The position numbers and the translations under genes were made by a program. Below, piece after piece: positions 1-8,527 of a stretch of DNA of 57,979 nt. How positions within the stretch are numbered: the stretch's first letter is position 1; each line of letters starts with the position of its first letter. Below the pieces are notes generated by a model, which saw only the letters and a list, made by a program, of their open reading frames with translations, was not told the origin of the DNA and did not search any database. Source of the DNA: an uncultured Chloroflexales bacterium (lineage in GTDB: Bacteria > Chloroflexota > Chloroflexia > Chloroflexales > Chloroflexaceae); NCBI GenBank assembly GCA_937902315.1, contig CALGUG010000001.1, forward strand, positions 1 to 57,979. The letters run 5' to 3'.

Positions 1-96
1 GGCACTAAGGCACTGAGACTTTTAAGAAAAGAGAGGCTATGAGGCGTTCGCGTGCAATCTAGCGTTGGCTGAGCCTGTCGAAGCCGACCCTAAGCT

Positions 97-240
97 CACC
101 TCTGAGGCACTAAGGCACTGAGAGCTAAAGAGAATGGAGTGGAGCTTTAAGCGCTACTGGCTACGCTCAAGCTCCACTCCATGCCTAGAGTTATCAATAT
201 TCTCCCTAAAAAACTCAGTGTCTCAGTGTCCCTGTGGTGA
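97..240 (-). repeat. R3 dispersed element, copy 1
   Basis: About 140 bp bounded by inverted ends: CACCTCTGAGGCACTAAGG at the left and the complement of a TCACCACAGGGACACTGAG-type end at the right. Inside is a perfect 12-bp stem (GGAGTGGAGCTT with AAGCTCCACTCC, about 137-180). The same element lies in the opposite orientation at 12561-12690, sharing the TTTTTTAG...AATATTGA stretch. A further fragment of the left end is at the first bases of the window. The whole stretch 1-575 contains this repeat and the R1 core at 332-349, and no gene I can support. Non-autonomous palindromic elements with CACAGAG ends are widespread in environmental bacteria. Confidence 0.7.
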
Positions 241-331
241 AGCCTATCACACATTGTGCTGAAACCTCTTTGCTAATAGCTAGCACACAACGCGGACGGC
301 AAGCAGCCGAATGGGAGGAGCAGCGCTATGG

Positions 332-349
332 TAGCCGAAGGCGGACGCG
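332..349 (+). repeat. R1 core repeat, copy 1
   Basis: Core TAGCCGAAGGCGGACGCG followed by CTAGAGGCCGAATGGA, matching the flank at 9412-9445 (CTAGAAGCCGAATGGA). One of 15 intergenic copies in the window. Confidence 0.8.
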
Positions 350-575
350 CTAGAGGCCGAATGGAGGGTAAGCCTGTTTTACGCCTGAGTAGATGGGAGA
401 AGAGCTGAAGAGTGAAGTTTATGGTGCTGCGCTGGGAGACTAGAGGGCAGGGCTTAGCAGGCTTGTTGGCGCGCAAGGCGAACCAGACCAGCGATAAATG
501 TCAAGACCTCCCAAGTTTGTTGAATACAAAACGGAAGGTCTCGCTGGTTGGGGCTGATAGAAGTGCCTATAGCCA

Positions 576-803
576 CTACGATTTGCTATTAAGATTGCGT
601 CGCGAGCGATCTTCGCGGCGAGGCGCGGAGTTGGCATCGCGCGAGCTAGATCGACCGCTCGAAGAACGGTTTGAACGACATTTCGGACAGCGCGTAGGCT
701 CGTGTAAAAAGCCCTTATCTGCATAAAACTCTTGCTCGCCGGCTGTGAAATAGAACTGCGAACCACAAGCTTGACAAATAAGCGGCATATCTTTATAAGG
801 CAT
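576..803 (-). CDS. Small zinc-ribbon protein
   Basis: A 75-residue protein beginning MPYKDMPLICQACG. It has a CxxC pair (CQAC) near residue 10 and a second one (CPKC) near residue 39, so one four-Cys zinc ribbon with the intervening FYFTAGEQEFYADKGF segment typical of the 'probable zinc-ribbon domain' family. The C-terminal third is a low-complexity Ser/Arg tail. The ATG at 803 is chosen because homologous proteins begin at this short MxYxD leader and a purine-rich AAGAGAAAAAG precedes it; an ATG 25 codons upstream is open but adds sequence unlike the family. Molecular role is unknown; nucleic-acid or protein binding is the usual guess. It stands alone. Confidence 0.75.
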   Translation of the reverse strand: MPYKDMPLICQACGSQFYFTAGEQEFYADKGFLHEPTRCPKCRSNRSSSGRSSSRDANSAPRREDRSRRNLNSKS

Positions 804-1155
804 AGCTTTTTCTCTTGAATTTTGAGGCTTACACGCGAAGCACGAGTTCTGCTCAGCCTCTATTGTACCATCTTCCAACTTTATTTGGCTGACTTTCTTA
901 GCGGATTTTAAACAAGCTTAGCCAAATAAGTAATAAGCAGTCAAACTCTATGGCCTAGCGCATTGCGATCAACAGGTTGCCGTGAGAAATAAGAGGCCAA
1001 TCAAGCGTTTCTTTGTTATAATATCGGCATTCCAAACAACACCATATTCCTTCAACGCTCCAGATCGTACCTGAATAAGTCTACGAGATTTTAGAGCCGT
1101 ATCTTGAAGTAACTAGGCCTTAGAAAGCGGCTCTGTCTATAGCTAGGAGGAGTGT
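804..1155. other. Intergenic region with one promoter candidate
   Basis: Divergent gap between the zinc-ribbon gene and the GNAT gene. The only recognisable signal is the extended -10 box at 1014-1022. No repeat core, RNA gene or additional reading frame was seen. Confidence 0.5.
1014..1022 (+). promoter_or_regulatory. Extended -10 promoter element for the GNAT gene
   Basis: TGTTATAAT is a perfect extended -10 (TGn plus TATAAT). No good -35 is present 17 bp upstream, as expected for extended -10 promoters. It implies a leader of about 125 nt before the ATG at 1156. Confidence 0.4.
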
Positions 1156-1629
1156 ATGCGGCTTGCTATTCGTGAAGTATTGTCAGGCACCCCAGAGTAT
1201 GAGCAGTTGTTAGCCACAGCCGACGCACTTCAACAGAGGCGCTATGTCTTAATGCGTCCAAGCTATGCAGAGCGTTCGATTTTACTTGGGGCATTTTTAC
1301 ACAATGAATGCGTCGGTTTTCTGCACTTTTTGATCCAAGTGATCGGCAGCGATATGAAACGGCCGCCGATCTATAACAGCGAGGGCGAAGTATTGCGCGA
1401 AGGCTATATCGAAGCCTTCGGAGTGCTCGAGCTCTATCGCCGCCAAGGGATCGGCCAAACCTTGCAAGAGTACGTTCTTAACTACTGCGCCGACCACGGC
1501 TGTTACCAAGTTCGTTCGCGCAGCCCTGTTACCAGCCGCGAAAACTACGCGCTCAAACTCAAAATGGGCTACGCCATTCACCCAAGCAACGAAAACGATT
1601 CCTACTACTTCATTAAAACCTTGGTCTAG
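1156..1629 (+). CDS. GNAT-family N-acetyltransferase
   Basis: A 157-residue protein of the Gcn5-related fold. The acetyl-CoA pyrophosphate loop RRQGIGQTL (about residues 95-103) follows the beta-4 strand EAFGVLELY. The C-terminal strand-helix (RSRSPVTSRENYALKLKMGY) matches the usual N-x3-A-x3-Y/L-x-x-x-G-F closing motif. The start is clear: AGGAGG sits 7 bp before the ATG. The acceptor substrate cannot be read from the sequence. Monocistronic, between an AT-rich promoter region and the MoxR operon. Confidence 0.85.
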   Translation: MRLAIREVLSGTPEYEQLLATADALQQRRYVLMRPSYAERSILLGAFLHNECVGFLHFLIQVIGSDMKRPPIYNSEGEVLREGYIEAFGVLELYRRQGIGQTLQEYVLNYCADHGCYQVRSRSPVTSRENYALKLKMGYAIHPSNENDSYYFIKTLV

Positions 1630-1856
1630 TTCGTAATCCGCTTACGGTTGGTGGTCACACGATCCATTAAGCTGCGTACAGAAGAAAGCGTGTATCTGGT
1701 TTGCTTTCTAGAGGCCAAATCGCATACACCACACCAGATCGCAGCGTGTCGAAGAGGCATTGTTGTGAGTTTGAGCGCCCAAAACTCTATCATTGCGCAG
1801 AAAGCACGACGATGCTACAATCAAGCCAGCACCCTTTTTGCCGAAACAAGTGAGAT

Positions 1857-2813
1857 ATGACAGATAGTAGTGTTGCATTAGGCAATGTTGAGCCTTTTGC
1901 TCGTGCTGTTCAGAGCAACGTCGGTCGCGTCATTGTAGGCAAAGAATCCGTCATCGAGAAGCTCTTGGTGGCACTATTGTGCGCCGGCCACGTGCTGTTG
2001 GAAGATGTGCCCGGCGTGGGTAAAACTATGCTGGCGCGCGCAATGGCTCAATCGCTCGGTTTACGCTTCCGCCGTTTGCAGTGTACACCCGACCTGCTAC
2101 CCAACGATGTAACGGGTGTATCGGTCTATCGCCAAGCCCAAGGCGTGTTTGAATTCCAGCCAGGACCTGTGTTCGCCAATATTCTGCTGGCCGACGAGCT
2201 CAATCGCGCTACGCCCCGCACCCAAAGCTCCCTGCTCGAAGCGATGGGCGAGTCGCAAGTGACGGTTGACGGTGTGACCCACAGTCTGCCCCAACCCTTT
2301 TTGGTGATCGCCACCCAAAACCCGGTAGAATTCGAAGGCACCTTCCCGCTGCCCGAAGCTCAACTCGACCGCTTCCTGCTCCGTATCACCCTCGGCTACC
2401 CTTCGGCAGAAGAAGAACTGCGTATTTTAGAAACGCTCGAAGGCGAACATCCTATTCACAGCCTGCAACAGGTCGTGGACGGCACCAATCTGCCCCAATT
2501 ACAGAAAGAAGTGTGGCAGGTACATGTCTCGCCCGAGCTGCGCAACTATATCGTGCAGATCGTCGAAGCGACCCGCAAACATAGCGATCTGGCGCTGGGC
2601 GCAAGCCCGCGCGGCACACTCGCACTCTTCCGCACCGTGCAGGCGCTCGCGCTGCTACGCGGTCGCAACTACGCTATCCCCGACGATGTCAAAGAGCTGG
2701 CTCAGCCCGTGCTAGGCCATCGTCTCTTGGTACGCCCCGAGAGCAGTCTGCGCGGACGCAACGCCCAAAGCATTCTGGACGCTATTTTGGCAGAGATCGA
2801 CGTACCGGTGTAG
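1857..2813 (+). CDS. MoxR-family AAA+ ATPase
   Basis: A 318-residue AAA+ chaperone-like ATPase. Walker A PGVGKTMLA lies at about 52-60, Walker B LLADELNRA near 114, and the diagnostic sensor segment ATQNPVEFEGTFPLPEAQ near 150-170. The C-terminal lid carries ASPRGTLAL (sensor 2). MoxR proteins are thought to remodel or load metal-dependent VWA and related partner proteins. The partner here is the DUF58 protein 20 bp downstream; together they form the conserved MoxR-DUF58 core. The third and fourth members of that operon (a transglutaminase and a VWA gene) are missing from this locus. Length is normal for the family. Confidence 0.93.
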   Translation: MTDSSVALGNVEPFARAVQSNVGRVIVGKESVIEKLLVALLCAGHVLLEDVPGVGKTMLARAMAQSLGLRFRRLQCTPDLLPNDVTGVSVYRQAQGVFEFQPGPVFANILLADELNRATPRTQSSLLEAMGESQVTVDGVTHSLPQPFLVIATQNPVEFEGTFPLPEAQLDRFLLRITLGYPSAEEELRILETLEGEHPIHSLQQVVDGTNLPQLQKEVWQVHVSPELRNYIVQIVEATRKHSDLALGASPRGTLALFRTVQALALLRGRNYAIPDDVKELAQPVLGHRLLVRPESSLRGRNAQSILDAILAEIDVPV

Positions 2814-2833
2814 CTTAGCCAAGCAGAAACATC

Positions 2834-4027
2834 ATGAATGATCTCTTTTGGCTCACCCTGATTCTGTTGATCGTCGCGGCAGTGCTGCGCAGCGAGTTAT
2901 TCTTCTATTTGCTCTATGTGTTGGTCGGCTTGCAGGTCGCAGCACGCTTCTGGCTCAACCGCAGCAGCAAGCATCTGCGCTGGGAACGTCGTGCCCCAAC
3001 CGCGCTCTTCCCGGGCGAGCAGGCCACCGTCGAGCTCGAAATAGAAAACACTGGCCTCTTGGCCGTGCCCTGGCTCTCGCTGCACGAAAGCGCTTCGCCA
3101 GCCCTGCTCAGCCCGCCCGGTGTGCGCGAAGTCATCTCGTTAGGGGCGGGCGAAAAGCGGCGCTTCAGCTATAAACTGCACCCCAGCAGACGCGGCTACT
3201 ACAAGCTGGGGCCGCTCAGCCTGCGCACAGGCGATGTACTCGGCTTGGGCGAGCGCGCCCTCGATGGCGGTGGCGAAGTCGCGGTCACCGTCTACCCAAG
3301 CATTCTGCCCCTAGCCGAACTCAAGCTGCCCGCCTCGCTGCCCTTCGGTTCGCTGCCGAATCGCAGCAGTCTGTTCGTCGATCCCGCTCAGCCCACAGGC
3401 GTGCGCAACTATCGTCCGGGCGATAGTATTCGCAGCATCGACTGGAAGAACAGCGCCCGCTACGCCAGTAGCCAGCCGCCCCATAACCAATCGCTCTTGG
3501 TGCGGCGCTATCAGCCCGCTATCGCGCTCGAAACCGTGGTGGCATTGGCCTTCGGCTTGCAAGAGTACCATTCGCGCTTCGCCTACGACGATATGGAACG
3601 TGCTCTTACAGCGGCGGCTTCGATCGTGGCCCACCTGATCGAGCAGCGCCAAGCGGTCGGCTTCTGCACTAGCGGCTACGATCCGCTCAGCGAACAGAGC
3701 GAGATTGTGTTGCCAGTAGGCAGTGGTCGTGCGCACTTGATCGATATCCTAGGCATTTTGGGGCGACTCGATATGAGTCAAGAGGGAGACTTGGTTGCGC
3801 TGTTGCAGCGCGTGAGCGCGCGTTTGGCTTGGGGCAGCACCTTGGTCTTTGTGGGGGGCGAGCGACCCGATCTGCTCGCAAGTATTTTGCCCTTGCGCCA
3901 ACGTGGTTTGAACGTTGCACTAGTGCTGGTCGATGGCTCCTACGAGACGATCGGGCTAGCGCGCCAGCACGGCATCGCCGCGTTCCGCATCGAGCGCGAC
4001 GGACGCCCGCAGTCTCACGTAGCCTGA
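2834..4027 (+). CDS. DUF58 domain protein
   Basis: A 397-residue protein with two hydrophobic segments at the N terminus (about residues 4-20 and 22-38), a beta-rich middle region, and the DUF58 hallmark YRPGDSIRSIDWKNSA near residue 190, followed by a VWA-like half. The hallmark is followed by an unusual Ser/His/Asn-rich insert (ASSQPPHNQS) before the LLVRRYQP strand. DUF58 proteins accompany MoxR ATPases and are linked to cell-envelope assembly or stress. It follows the MoxR gene by 20 bp and is surely co-transcribed. The operon ends here, running into an R1/R2 repeat element. Confidence 0.9.
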   Translation: MNDLFWLTLILLIVAAVLRSELFFYLLYVLVGLQVAARFWLNRSSKHLRWERRAPTALFPGEQATVELEIENTGLLAVPWLSLHESASPALLSPPGVREVISLGAGEKRRFSYKLHPSRRGYYKLGPLSLRTGDVLGLGERALDGGGEVAVTVYPSILPLAELKLPASLPFGSLPNRSSLFVDPAQPTGVRNYRPGDSIRSIDWKNSARYASSQPPHNQSLLVRRYQPAIALETVVALAFGLQEYHSRFAYDDMERALTAAASIVAHLIEQRQAVGFCTSGYDPLSEQSEIVLPVGSGRAHLIDILGILGRLDMSQEGDLVALLQRVSARLAWGSTLVFVGGERPDLLASILPLRQRGLNVALVLVDGSYETIGLARQHGIAAFRIERDGRPQSHVA

Positions 4028-4268
4028 TATCAAATCGAGTAGACCGCTTACTTTTGGCCTTCGGCCGAGTGGAACATGACTATTTTTGTTTTACGTATTG
4101 CGAAAGCGACAGGTCTTTAAGTGGATGGGGCGGCCTTTCGACACACAGCTACAACACTCTGCTTACGGGCGAGCTGTTGGTAGCCGTAGGCGGACGCGCT
4201 AGTAGCCCTCTTTGGGGAAAAGAGCAAACCGCCAGAGTGCTGAAGCGATCAAACGGATTTGGTATAAC
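4026..4268 (+). repeat. Composite R2/R1 element
   Basis: Begins ATATCAAATCG and ends CGGATTTGGTATA, imperfect inverted termini. The left part is an R2 module (TTTTGGCCTTCGGCCGAGTGG), the right part holds an R1 core (4181-4198) and the segment CCGCCAGAGTGCTGAAG. Near-identical right parts occur at 43274-43437 and, inverted, at 27634-27830. The element fills the convergent gap between DUF58 and the phosphatase gene. Confidence 0.8.
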
Positions 4269-4289
4269 AACATATCTGCAAAATAGATG

Positions 4290-4323
4290 GGGGATGTTTG
4301 CGCATAAGCGTGCAAACATCCCC
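4290..4323 (-). terminator. Hairpin terminator of the PP2C gene
   Basis: Perfect 12-bp stem GGGGATGTTTGC / GCAAACATCCCC around a 10-nt loop, about 45 nt beyond the stop codon of the minus-strand phosphatase gene. On that strand it is followed by ATCTATTTT, so only a weak U-tract. Confidence 0.5.
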
Positions 4324-4368
4324 ACAATACAGAAGATACATTCCGCCAAAGGCGAAATCGGGCTTGGC

Positions 4369-6840
4369 TTAGTTCTGAACACGCATCGTCCAAGCCTCCT
4401 CAACACAGATCGTTACAATCGCGATATCGTCGTGTTGCGGCATATCGCCCATCCAGCGCACCACACTGTTGACAATATACTCCACCACTTGCGAAGCGTT
4501 TAAGCCCTGTAACGAGGCTTCGCTGGCAGCTTGTTCCAAACGCTCGAAACCATAGATCTCTTTGGCGCGGTTAAAGGCCTCGATCACACCGTCGGTATAA
4601 CAGATGATCAAGTCGCCCGCCTCTAGCGTGATGCCGCCGGTGCTGTACGAGGGTTTGTCAATGATACCGAGCGGGAGATGGCTGCCGATGCCCTCTAGCA
4701 TGGTGACTTTGCCCTTGCGCACCAGCAGCGGCGAAGGCTGAGCTGCATTCACCAGATTGCAGCTCTGGGTGTAAGGGTCGAAGATCATGTAGGTGCTGGC
4801 AACGAAGCTGCCCGGCGGCATCTCGCCCACCAAGACTTCGTTGGCGGTCTGCATCACTCCGGCCGGATCGAAGGGGCGGTTGTGGGCCGCCATCGATAGG
4901 GCGCTGCGGGCCATAGCCATCAAGAGCGCAGCAGGCAGGCTCTTGCCCGACACATCACCGATCAGCAAGCCGAAGGGCGCAACGTAGTGCTGCGTCTCGT
5001 GAGCCGGTGTGATGAAGACGTAGAAGTCGCCGGTCGTCTCGCGGGCCGGATGATAGAAGCTGGCGATCTGCAAACCGGTGATGTAGGGCGGCGTGGTCGG
5101 GAAGAGGTGGCGCTGGATCTGGCGCGCGACGTTCAGCTCTTGTTCGACGCGCTGTACCGAAGCGGCATATAAACGAGCGTGGGCGATCGAAACCGCGACC
5201 TGGCGCGCTAAGGCGGCGATAATCGTAACATCTTCCTCGCTATAGAAGCCGACCTGCTGCTTAAACAGGCCCATCACACCGATGGCTTGATCTTGCACCA
5301 CTAAGGGCACACCGATCCACGAGCCGCGCTCAAGTTGATCGCTAGGGCGCACCCGCCAGAGCGGATGTCGGCTTGTGTCGCTCACCAGTTGGGGAGCGGC
5401 TTCTAAGATCACCGCTTTGTTGAGCGGGAATTCGTCGATCGAAACGACTTGGCGCGTAACGGGTTTATTTGTGCCCTGATGGGCGACCGTCTCGAGAACT
5501 TCGCCGCTCTCGTCTAAGAGCATAATGGTGGCTGTATCGTACGATACCAAACGGTCGATCTGCAGCAGCATGGTGTTGAGCACATCTTGCTCGTTCAAGG
5601 ATTTGCTGCTGATACGGGCCACTTCCAACACGGTATGGAGCTGCGAAGTGCGCTTATCGACGCGCTGTTCAAGCTCTTCATTCCAGCGCTCTAGATCGGC
5701 TTGGGCCTCTGCCAAGCGCTTGATCATCTGGTTAAACGAATCGGTCAAGATGCCGATCTCGTTGCTGCTCGATGTATGCGGAATCAAGTTCTGACCGAGC
5801 TCGCCGCGCAAGTTGCCGCTCATAGCGATCGAAGCGGCCGTATCGCTCAGGCTCGTCACAGGCATGATGGCTTTTTCAACCACGCTCGAGAGCAGCAAAA
5901 AGAGGCTCGCACCGCTTAAGATCGTCACCATGGTGGTCAAAAAACCGATCTGCCAGACCTGCTTGAGGGCGTAGTCGCGATCTTGCTCGACTAAGACAGC
6001 CCAGCGCAAGAGATTGCTGATCGGCGCATATGCTGCCAAGTAGGTGACGCCATCGTAGTTATAGATAGCGGTGCCGCCATAGCCTTCGAACGCTTTTTGA
6101 ATATGCTGGTGGTCGATCTGCTGGCCAACCCGCTGGCGGTTAGGGTGAGCGAGCAACACACCGCGCTCATCGACGATACTCACGCTGCCCGATTCGATCG
6201 CGATGCTATCGACTTTGGTCCAAAACGAGCGCAGATCGATCTGGGCGACCAGCACCATGTCGACTGCACAGTCAGCTTGGTCGGCGCAACTATCGAGCGG
6301 CAAGGTCATCGTCACCGAAGGCGCATTGGTGATCGGCGAGAAGCTGACGGGCGAGATCGTGATCTGGCGCTTCTCGAGCGTGGCCCGCATCGTGTCGCTC
6401 TGTTCGAAGCCTGCCCAGCCTTTTTCAAACGCAACCCCGCGTTCAAGCACATCGCTTAATGTACCCGTTAGCACCATGGTCTGCTGGGTCTTTGGGTCGA
6501 TTAAATAGAGATCGTTGTAGGTGTAGGGGAAATGGATGCGTAGATCTCTAAGTGCTTGTATTTGATTATCTGGCTCCGCTCGATCGAGCAGGCGTGGTTC
6601 AAGCAGGCGTAAAGTATCAAGTTGAGTTTGGAAAAAGGTATTAATCTCGTGGCCGACTTGCACGGCCAATTGACGATTACGCGCTTCGACTTGGGCAACA
6701 ACCGCTCGCTGCCCAAGTTGAAAAGCTACAAAACCAAGCGCCGCTAAGAAGACGAGTGTCACAAGCACCGCAGGTACAATAATTTGGTGACTCAGACGGC
6801 GAGTCCACCAGAGCAATGCTTGCTGCCAAAGATGTTTCAT
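4369..6840 (-). CDS. Membrane-bound SpoIIE-type PP2C phosphatase with Cache, HAMP and GAF domains
   Basis: An 823-residue sensor phosphatase. Order: TM helix (about 18-42); extracytoplasmic double-Cache-like sensor (45-290); second TM helix (about 297-320); HAMP with linking coiled coil (322-405); GAF (410-560); and a C-terminal PPM/SpoIIE domain (595-815). Phosphatase metal-site motifs are visible: GLLIGDVSGKSLPAALLMA and ICYTDGVIEAFN, plus the terminal QHDDIAIV. Such proteins dephosphorylate STAS-domain anti-sigma antagonists in partner switching. No kinase or STAS gene is adjacent, but two membrane-STAS proteins occur at 39.6 and 42.1 kb. Start ATG at 6840 with GGAAG nine bases upstream. 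Confidence 0.9.
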   Translation of the reverse strand: MKHLWQQALLWWTRRLSHQIIVPAVLVTLVFLAALGFVAFQLGQRAVVAQVEARNRQLAVQVGHEINTFFQTQLDTLRLLEPRLLDRAEPDNQIQALRDLRIHFPYTYNDLYLIDPKTQQTMVLTGTLSDVLERGVAFEKGWAGFEQSDTMRATLEKRQITISPVSFSPITNAPSVTMTLPLDSCADQADCAVDMVLVAQIDLRSFWTKVDSIAIESGSVSIVDERGVLLAHPNRQRVGQQIDHQHIQKAFEGYGGTAIYNYDGVTYLAAYAPISNLLRWAVLVEQDRDYALKQVWQIGFLTTMVTILSGASLFLLLSSVVEKAIMPVTSLSDTAASIAMSGNLRGELGQNLIPHTSSSNEIGILTDSFNQMIKRLAEAQADLERWNEELEQRVDKRTSQLHTVLEVARISSKSLNEQDVLNTMLLQIDRLVSYDTATIMLLDESGEVLETVAHQGTNKPVTRQVVSIDEFPLNKAVILEAAPQLVSDTSRHPLWRVRPSDQLERGSWIGVPLVVQDQAIGVMGLFKQQVGFYSEEDVTIIAALARQVAVSIAHARLYAASVQRVEQELNVARQIQRHLFPTTPPYITGLQIASFYHPARETTGDFYVFITPAHETQHYVAPFGLLIGDVSGKSLPAALLMAMARSALSMAAHNRPFDPAGVMQTANEVLVGEMPPGSFVASTYMIFDPYTQSCNLVNAAQPSPLLVRKGKVTMLEGIGSHLPLGIIDKPSYSTGGITLEAGDLIICYTDGVIEAFNRAKEIYGFERLEQAASEASLQGLNASQVVEYIVNSVVRWMGDMPQHDDIAIVTICVEEAWTMRVQN

Positions 6841-7005
6841 GGGTGCGTGCTTCCAATCGTCCCTGTTTTGATATTGTGGCTCATGTCAACGATTACTTGA
6901 AGGTGAAAGATAGACTTTAGGTCGCTTCTGTTCAAAGCGAGTTCCATTTCTAAATTTCCACTACTAACCATTCTTCACGATCTGAACAGATTGCACTTAT
7001 AGCAA

Positions 7006-7140
7006 ATCCGGTTGATCACTCTCGGTTTTGGTCTTCGAAAGAGCGGAACGTGACTATGAATCTTTCCCCGATTTTCGTTTTTTCGCGTTGCAAGAACGGG
7101 CATCTTTAAGTGAATATGGTGTTAGGCCGTTCGAGGCAGT
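7006..7140 (+). repeat. Degenerate R2 module
   Basis: Contains AAATCCGGTTGATCACT then TTTGGTCTTCGAAAGAGCGGAAC, aligning with the R2 module at 41940 and 51215, and a right part (TTGCAAGAACGGGCATCTTTAAG) aligning with 4100-4122. No hairpin arm pair is left. It occupies most of the 302-bp gap between the phosphatase and BMP genes. Confidence 0.6.
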
Positions 7141-7142
7141 GC

Positions 7143-8219
7143 TTAGGGTGAGTATTCGCGCACCTGAAGCGTACCCTCGATCAATGCCTGCTCCGTATCG
7201 CGAACCTTCATGCGTATATCGGGCGGCACAATCACCACAGGATCACTCAGACCGCTGCCATCGAGCGGGGCTAAGCTAACGCCATTGGTGCTCAAGTCGA
7301 GGGTGTGAACGCCAGCTTGCAGCGTGTTATCGCGCAGATCAGCGATCAGCGATATCACCGCTGCATCCATGTTTTTTGTGCGACTGGTCACCACCACCGA
7401 TGGCGCGATCCAGCGTTGATCAGAACCTGTCGTTATCACTAAACGTTTCTGTTCTTGGGCGGCACTGATCGCGCCCAGTGCGCTGCGCCCGGCGGCCGCA
7501 TAGATCACACGCGCCCCACGCTCATACATCTCTTGCGCAATTAGCAAGCCTTTATCGGGATTGTTAAAGCCGCTGAAGTCGTCTTTGCCAGCCACGTAGT
7601 AGGAAAGGATCTGGGCTTGCGGATTGACCGAACGAACTCCCTCGGCCCAACTATATTCGATCCGCCGAATCAACGGAATATCGGCCCCACCTAAAAAGCC
7701 GACCGTGCCATCTGGACTCAAAAGAGCGCTGAGTACTCCCGCCACATAGTCACCCTCGGTCTCGCGAAAAACGATTGAGCTGACGTTAGGAGCATCTACC
7801 GCGCTGTCGATGATCGCAAAGCGCTGCTGAGGATACTCCTGCGCCACATGGGCGACCACATCGGTATTCTCTTGACCGATCGCAATAATTAAATCGTGCT
7901 GTTCTTCCGCCAGCTCGCGCAGATTTTGGTACTGACCGGAGCTACCTTTCCAAGGCGCGACTCGAAAACGTATCCCAAAGGCGCGCTGAGCTTGTTGTAA
8001 ACCCGCATAAGCACTATCGTTAAAAGCTCGATCACCCAAGTCTCCCGTCGCGAGCGCTAAACCGATACTCAAGATCCGTTGCGGCTCTTCCGAAGGTGCC
8101 GGGCTGACGGCAATCGCAATGCCAAATACAAGAGCTAAGCCAATTATGGTGGCAAGAGCACCCAACTTGCGGCTCGGAGGTTGCATGCTATGACTGCCCT
8201 GGTTCATACGGGTACTCAA
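7143..8219 (-). CDS. BMP-family periplasmic-type binding protein
   Basis: A 358-residue protein with an N-terminal hydrophobic segment (about residues 20-40) followed by a Pro/Glu-rich linker, so anchored or exported. The mature part fits the basic-membrane-protein/PnrA-like fold: GDLGDRAFNDSAYAGLQQA at the start of the first lobe, DLIIAIGQENTDVVA, and the characteristic GTVGFLGGADIPLIRRIEYSWAEG block. Known relatives bind purine nucleosides for ABC import. There is no ABC ATPase or permease next to it, so it may feed a remote transporter or serve as a sensor. TTG at 8219 has AGGATGGAAAG upstream; ATGs at 8207 and 8186 are alternatives. Confidence 0.82.
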   Translation of the reverse strand: MSTRMNQGSHSMQPPSRKLGALATIIGLALVFGIAIAVSPAPSEEPQRILSIGLALATGDLGDRAFNDSAYAGLQQAQRAFGIRFRVAPWKGSSGQYQNLRELAEEQHDLIIAIGQENTDVVAHVAQEYPQQRFAIIDSAVDAPNVSSIVFRETEGDYVAGVLSALLSPDGTVGFLGGADIPLIRRIEYSWAEGVRSVNPQAQILSYYVAGKDDFSGFNNPDKGLLIAQEMYERGARVIYAAAGRSALGAISAAQEQKRLVITTGSDQRWIAPSVVVTSRTKNMDAAVISLIADLRDNTLQAGVHTLDLSTNGVSLAPLDGSGLSDPVVIVPPDIRMKVRDTEQALIEGTLQVREYSP

Positions 8220-8256
8220 ACGCTTTCCATCCTATCGAAGGGGATAATTCCGCATA

Positions 8257-8286
8257 ATAATACCATTGCAATATTGGTACGGTCAA
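8257..8286 (-). promoter_or_regulatory. Sigma-70 promoter of the BMP gene
   Basis: On the minus strand TTGACC (8286-8281), 18-bp spacer, TATTAT (8262-8257). The spacer contains an ACCAATATTGCAATGGT imperfect palindrome that could be an operator. The transcript would start near 8250, just before the TTG start. Confidence 0.5.
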
Positions 8287-8527
8287 TTTTTAGATATAAT
8301 CATTTGAACGCCATAAGCAGGTAGAGCCATACCATCTAGGCTTAGAATGACTGTATTCTTTAGCATTCGGAAAAACATTGCGGAATACCTGCCAAATACC
8401 ATCTTAGGCAGCAGGAAATTCGTATCTTCACTGTTTATTATAGTAAAAAAAAGAAGATCTGGCGATCTCAAAAGACGGCTTATCGAAAAAATCAACAAAC
8501 TTCAGACAAGCCGACAAGGATCTAGAG
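8287..8527. other. AT-rich divergent intergenic region
   Basis: Part of the 308-bp gap between divergent genes. AT-rich, with a poly-A stretch near 8445-8455. Apart from the BMP promoter listed separately, I see no repeat core, hairpin or gene. Confidence 0.4.

Noticed and set aside
440..766. Several open frames of about 100 codons around 412-766
   Set aside because: They overlap the zinc-ribbon gene or translate R1/R3 repeats (RPPSATI-type peptides).
1648..1860. Possible small gene before the MoxR gene
   Set aside because: No family resemblance, its end overlaps the MoxR start, and no ribosome site is visible.
2834..4027. A full MoxR-DUF58-transglutaminase-VWA operon
   Set aside because: Only MoxR and DUF58 are present; the VWA gene at 36.9 kb is a different type and unlinked.
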